The notes under the pieces were generated by a model, which ran no database searches, was not told where the DNA came from, and saw only the letters and a list, made by a program, of their open reading frames with translations. Shown piece by piece: positions 58,590-64,000 of a DNA stretch of 64,000 bases. Both the position numbers and the translations under genes were made by a program. Source of the DNA: Symsagittifera roscoffensis (taxonomy: Eukaryota; Xenacoelomorpha; Acoela; Convolutidae); the NCBI RefSeq assembly GCF_963678635.1, contig NC_087065.1, positions 31,188,252-31,252,251 of the forward strand. The letters are read 5' to 3'. The stretch's first letter is position 1. Each line of letters begins with the position of its first letter.

Positions 58590-60069
58590 AGTTACAAAGA
58601 ATGTTTTCGTTGCAATCTTAATCTATGCTTGTGTCTATACTTGTGTATCTATCTCGGACTTGTGTGAGGAAACCTTTTCGACCCTCCTCTTTGTTAAAAA
58701 TTGATCAAAAAAGACTTTTGTGCACAAAAAATTTATACTTAATGTTGAAATATAGCCGATCGTTCATGGAGAAAAAAGGCAAAACAGGCAAAAAAGGACA
58801 ACAAAATTGACGTACTTTAGGGATCATAACGAGTTATCGAACTTAATGTTGACCCTAATTTTGATAATCAATAGAGTTTATTTATTACACTTGCCAGAGT
58901 AAGTGATTTGTAACCAGGAAGTAGACTTTTTCCAGTAAACAACTTTTCATACAAATCTTACATACTTTTATTCCTTGCTTTATTCAACCTTGACAACATC
59001 TAGGCTAGCGTCCACTTGGCTTAAAGGTAACGTGGTGCCCTTGTTTTTTTCAGCGTGTATGGAACTGGATTTTTTCGTATAAGATGAATTGTCGGACTAA
59101 ATCTATATTTAAGTCTATCTTAGTGTCATTCAATCAAATGAATCTTGAACTTTTAAGCAAATCACCTGCTAGATTAACTGATATCTCAAAAACCTCCATC
59201 AATCAAAAAATTTAAATGAGCATTATATAAGCGTTTTCGATAGTCATTCGTTTTCTGATCCTTGTCCATTTCTTTTCAAAATCAAAACAAACAACTGAAA
59301 ATAAAGAGAATTTTTTTTCGAGATCTGTAGTTTCTCAAAAAAAAACTGAAGTCATGGAATTTCGAAATCTTCTGAAAATTATGTTAGAATAATCAGATAT
59401 CCTCAGTGAGTCGTGTGCTAATACTGCTTTTAAATTATTCTTTGACAATTTCTGTGCAGTTCTGGAACACTTCGCTCCCATCAGAAAAATCTCGAAAAAT
59501 GCCACTTCTTCTGCTTGCTGGTTCAATAAGCGAATAAAAAAGCAATTAGCAAGAGAAACAAGCTTTACACAGAATGTAAAAATGATAGAAGTAATGTTAA
59601 AAAATATCAACTTTCTTGAGTGAAAGAAAAAAGGTCTGATAAAAAAATGCGTTTGATAAAAAAGAGTTTGATAAAAAAAGGAGTTCGGTAGAAAAATTGA
59701 TGAAGGTCTATTGCCTTAATAAATTTAAGCAAGGTATCGGAGACTAGAGGTAGACTTTTGTATTTTGAAATGAACCAAAAAATCATTTTTCTTTTGATCA
59801 ATATTCTGGAGATAAGGGAAGATATATACATTGAAAAAGGCTTCCAAGAATTTTTCAAATCAATAATATCCAGACTAGTAATTGGGGATGAACTAGTAAT
59901 TGGGGATAAACCAGTAATTGATCTTAGAATATTTAAATCTATAACAACTAGTTTAATTGAAAACAAGATCATCAAGACCTTTCTTGGAACTTCAACCTTT
60001 TGAAATACCTTAAATTTATCTACTTTCTCTAAACATCAAGGCTTCTCCTTGGTTTTAAATCTAAAGTCC
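58590..60069. other. AT-rich stretch without a recognised gene
   Basis: Contains the second SINE-like repeat (58900-59100) and an 18-bp tandem motif (CTAGTAATTGGGGATGAA and variants, about 59874-59925). It may be AUH intron. No exon recognised. Confidence 0.4.
58900..59100 (+). repeat. tRNA-derived SINE-like repeat, copy 2
   Basis: Diverged relative of 10690-10930. It retains AGAGTAAGTG, AAACAACTTTT, CCTTGCTTTATT and an A-box-like TGGCTTAAAGG, but lacks the B-box segment. Confidence 0.5.
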
Positions 60070-61473
60070 GAAAGTTAATTAATTAAACTAGATCATCAGG
60101 GCTTTTTCTTAGATCTTTAACCATTAATTTTAATTCTTTAACTAAAAATTGTTTCCTCAAAATGTCGATTCACTCTCCAACCTCTCTAAACAACCCGGGA
60201 CTAACCGACAATTTTTCTCAAAAACTTACCTTTTAAATTAAGCTCAACAATGAACAAATTCGGTTATTCATCCTTCACTTGAACCCCAACTTTTATTTGA
60301 CCCTGGCCTATAACAACTCTTAGAACTAGAAAGCTCTAAAATAGTATCTAACGTTCTCTTTGTGTTCTAGTTATACCTGAACCTTGTAGATTGATATACT
60401 ATTCTCAAACCCTCGATCTCATAACAATCCCCATTCAAGTGAGTTTAAGAATACGTAACTGCAGAAAACGCCACTTACGTCTGAGAGCAGTAAAACATCG
60501 TTGTTTCGAATTCATGTACTCTCTCCCCAACTTGTCTTGACACGACAAAACGACACGAGTAATAAGGCAACGTTCACAAAAGTAGTATGCACTAACAGTT
60601 AAGGAAGCAGACATTTAACACTGGATTTTGCATCAATCATTAAAATATCTGTGTCAAAAGCTAGTCTAGCAAACAGTATTTCTATCAAATTGTTTAGTTC
60701 AAGACTCCCGATAGGATCTTGTCTTAGACCCAAATGAACAAAAAGTCCTAAACCCAAATAAACAAAAAGATACCTCTTATTTTCAACCAGCAAATTCTGA
60801 AACGTCGTTTTTCTAGAATGCGAAATGCATTTTCTTAATCTGATACAACCAAACGCAATCTCGAAAACCTGCTAGACCAAATAAACCATCAGTCAACGAA
60901 AGACATTTTTCAGATTCAGAAGCAAAAACAACATCATCAATAAGGAGTAAACGCAGAATGAAAAATAATTATAACAAAAAAACCAGTATGAACATACACT
61001 TGGAATCAACCTATAAGGCATATTCAAAGTTACATACTAACAGTGATACAACAAAAAATGGTTAATAAGACGTTAGTTTTCTTGTTGATTGTAACGTGCC
61101 GTTTGTAAAACATGCCGACAGTGAACCCTCACGGGAACAAGTACTCTCATAATCGCATCATAGTTTTATTTCGAAAAGACAGCCTTTGTCAACAAAAGTT
61201 TCCGGAAGTTAAAACAAAAAGGCAAATACTAGATCATTACATACCGATTTTTTGCAACATAACCTCACAATATTGTAGATTCATAATTGAAACTCTACCA
61301 CCAGATTTAGAGAACCAAAACTCATCACATTAGAAATAAATTGATCTAGAATTAAGCTTTTCAAAAGCTGTCGTTGAGTATGTCAAAAATAGAAAACATC
61401 TAAATTAAACACGGTCAAATTGTTCTTACCTACAAATGATGTTTTATCAATTTTCTACAGTTCTGTTTTCATC
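60070..61473 (+). repeat. 1.4-kb tandem duplication, copy 1
   Basis: 1,404 bp, from GAAAGTTAATTAATT to TTCTGTTTTCATC, followed at once by a second copy. A 73-codon frame (61112-61333, starting MPTVNPHGNKY) is kept in both, but I recognise no domain in it. Confidence 0.95.
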
Positions 61474-62878
61474 GAAAGTTAATTAATTAAACTAGATCAT
61501 CAGGGCTTTTTCTTAGATCTTTAACCATTAATTTTAATTCTTTAACTAAAAATTGTTTCCTCAAAATGTCGATTCACTCTCCAACCTCTCTAAACAAACC
61601 GGGACTAGCCGACAATTTTTCTCAAAAACTTACCTTTTAAATTAAGCTCAACAATGAACAAATTCGGTTATTCATCCTTCACTTGAACCCCAACTTTTAT
61701 TTGACCCTGGCCTATAACAACTCTTAGAACTAGTAAGCTCTAAAATAGTATCTAACGTTCTCTTTGTGTTCTAGTTATACCTGAACCTTGTAGATTGATA
61801 TACTATTCTCCAACCCTCGATCTCATAACAATCCCCATTTAAGTGAGTTTAAGAATACGTAACTGCAGAAAACGCCACTTACGTCTGAGAGCAGTAAAAC
61901 ATCGTTGTTTCGAATTCATGTACTCTCTCCCCAACTTGTCTTGACACGACAAAACGACACGAGTAATAAGGCAACGTTCACAAAAGTAGTATGCACTAAC
62001 AGTTTAGGAAACAGACATTTAACACCTGGATTTTGCATCAATCATTAAAATATCTATGTCAAAAGCTAGTCTAGCAAACAGTATTTCTATCAAATTGTCT
62101 AGTTCAAGACTCCCGATAGGATCTTGTCTTAGACCCAAATGAACAAAAAGTCCTAAACCCAAATAAACAAAAAGATACCTCTTATTTTCAACCAGCAAAT
62201 TCTGAAACGTCGTTTTTCTAGAATGCGAAATGCATTTTCTTTATCTGATACAACCAAACGCAATCTCGAAAACCTGCTAGACCAAATAAACCATCAGTCA
62301 ACGAAAGACATTTTTCAGATTCAGAAGCAAAAACAACATCATCAATAAGGAGTAAACGCAGAATGAAAAATAATTATAACAAAAAAACCAGTATGAACAT
62401 ACACTTGGAATCAACCTATAAGGCATATTCAAAGTTACATACTAACAGTGATACAACAAAAAATGGTTAATAAGACGATAGTTTTCTTGTTGATTGTAAC
62501 GTGCCGTTTGTAAAACATGCCGACAGTGAACCATCACGGGAACAAGTACTCTCATAATCGCATCATAGTTTTATTTCGAAAAGACAGCCTTTGTCAACAA
62601 AAGTTTCCGGAAGTTAAAACAAAAAGGCAAATACTAGATCATTACATACCGATTTTTTGCAACGTAACCTCACAATTTTGTAGATTCATAATTGAAACTC
62701 TACCACCAGATTTAGAGAACCAAAACTCATCACATTAGAAATAAATTGATCTAGAATTAAGCTTTTCAAAAGCTGTCGTTGAGTATGTCAAAAATAGAAA
62801 ACATCAAAATTAAACACGGTCAAATTGTTTTAACTTACAAATGATGTTTTATCAGTTTTCTACAGTTCTGTTTTCATC
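61474..62878 (+). repeat. 1.4-kb tandem duplication, copy 2
   Basis: Roughly 99% like copy 1 by eye. The 73-codon frame recurs at 62517-62738. The Gag remnant starts directly after it. Confidence 0.95.
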
Positions 62879-64000
62879 TTAGATACAGACGGAACCTCTT
62901 TTTTGTATGACCACCACAGACGTCACGACATTTTGCATAAAAAAGGGAAAATATCTATCAGTTAGCTTCCATGACCAAAGGATAACAAACATAGATCATT
63001 CTTTGAATCACCCTTTTTCCAACAAAATAAACCATATGACCTATTCAATGGACAAAATAATAAAAAGAGTCAAAATCACTTCTCAGAAATCAGCAGCAAC
63101 AACATTATTTTAATCCAAAGAAATATCAATAGAATCGTGATAACAATTTAGATGACAATTTTCAACAAGGTATTTTTGAACCAAACCTAGACCCACCAAA
63201 AACAAAATCACAAAGTGCTAAAACTCCAACAAGACCTTAGTTTACACCAGCAACTCATAACATACAAACACAGGATTCAACCAATACTCAAGGCTACCAC
63301 CCAGAAACAATGAGAAACGAAATACCAATACCGTATTAATTAAAACAACTTGAAAAAGTCGATTTTTTTCCAAGTTTCACTCAAATACCTCAGCGAAATA
63401 TTTCCAAATGACGATGAATCCATACCCATGGGTGGATCATCTATTACATCAAACAAACCACTAATGGTTTATGACAGGAACAGATCCTGGATGCTCAGTT
63501 GAATATTACTTACCCGCTGTTACAGCGAATTCAATTTTAAACATAGGCCTAGAACCTATAAACACCCTTCTTGATCAAAATTGAATTCAAAGGCGCACAG
63601 CTCTGATACAAACCACACTCGACGGTGCAGCTCAAAATTGGTTTTCAGTTTAAGCTATATAAATCAAATCAGATTGGAAACATTTCACACACGAATTTTC
63701 AAAGATGTTTGACGCAGCAAGAAATAAACAACATCAAAGAGTTTTAAATAATCAAATCCGCTGACTATCAAATGAAACAAATAAACAACTCGCTGTGAGG
63801 ATAGAAGCACTGGTATCAAAAGTATTTTCTTTGAAAACAAATGATTGGAAAAATAGGAAAATGACCGAAATTTTAGTGATGACCTTAACACCACTATTAA
63901 GACAAATAGCAATCAAGAAAAGAGCGTTAATCCTTGAACCAGATATTGACTTGAGAAAACTTGCAGACAAACTGGAACACGCAGAAATCACAATGAATTT
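62879..64000 (+). pseudogene. gag: retrotransposon gag remnant, runs off the window
   Basis: In the frame of 63594 the sequence reads RTALIQTTLDGAAQNWFSV, two stops, then SDWKHFTHEFSKMFDAARNK, a further TGA near 63771, and then a helical charged region to the window end. This is the pattern of a Ty3/gypsy-type capsid (major homology-like region with an invariant Trp). Upstream, an Asn/Gln/Pro-rich stretch (about 63140-63340) with one stop resembles a Gag N-terminus. It is unrelated to the Gag at 12533. Pol, if present, lies to the right. Confidence 0.8.

Overview
The window is nuclear DNA of an animal, most likely an invertebrate. It carries conserved metazoan genes split by spliceosomal introns (acceptors of the form TTTTTTCAG, donors GTATGT and GTAAGC) inside repeat-rich, AT-rich sequence. 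The short polypyrimidine-CAG acceptors would suit a nematode or another ecdysozoan, but I cannot name a species.

Left part (1-9.2 kb): one uninterrupted reading frame of about 2,588 codons (111-7877). It begins with a complete SGNH/GDSL hydrolase domain and continues into about 2,300 residues I do not recognise. An intronless frame of this size looks like part of a mobile or virus-derived element whose left end lies outside the window. Its 3' flank holds three consecutive strong hairpins (9019-9150).

Middle (10.2-44.5 kb): a TMEM170-type three-pass membrane protein gene in two exons. Exon 1 (10174-10409) and exon 2 (44308-44503) join in frame across a 33.9-kb intron to give 143 residues. The intron holds (a) a 10.1-kb Ty3/gypsy-type LTR retrotransposon (11517-21662) with matching 7-bp target repeats, decayed gag and pol, and, after the integrase, an open reading frame encoding a TARG1/OARD1-like macrodomain that keeps both catalytic residues; and (b) about 19 kb of satellite DNA (24.2-43.1 kb) built from three related monomers of about 165 bp arranged as a higher-order repeat.

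Right part (43.2-58.6 kb): nested segmental duplications. A block of about 2 kb with the satellite edge and TMEM170 exon 2 (43.2-45.2 kb) is repeated at 47.4-49.6 kb, where the exon is dead and one segment forms a foldback with arms of about 300 bp. Comparing the two blocks shows a 1,445-bp insertion (45199-46643) with Helitron hallmarks: 5' TC, 3' hairpin plus CTAG, and insertion between A and T. It carries a second satellite family. A 4.53-kb tandem duplication follows (49521-54060 and 54061-about 58589). Each copy has a first exon of an AUH-type enoyl-CoA hydratase; the first copy has lost its splice-donor GT.

Right end (60.1-64 kb): a 1.4-kb direct tandem duplication, then a decayed Gag gene of a different retrotransposon that runs off the window. 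Host genes that look functional are TMEM170 and possibly the second AUH copy. Nearly everything else is transposon, satellite or duplicated DNA.
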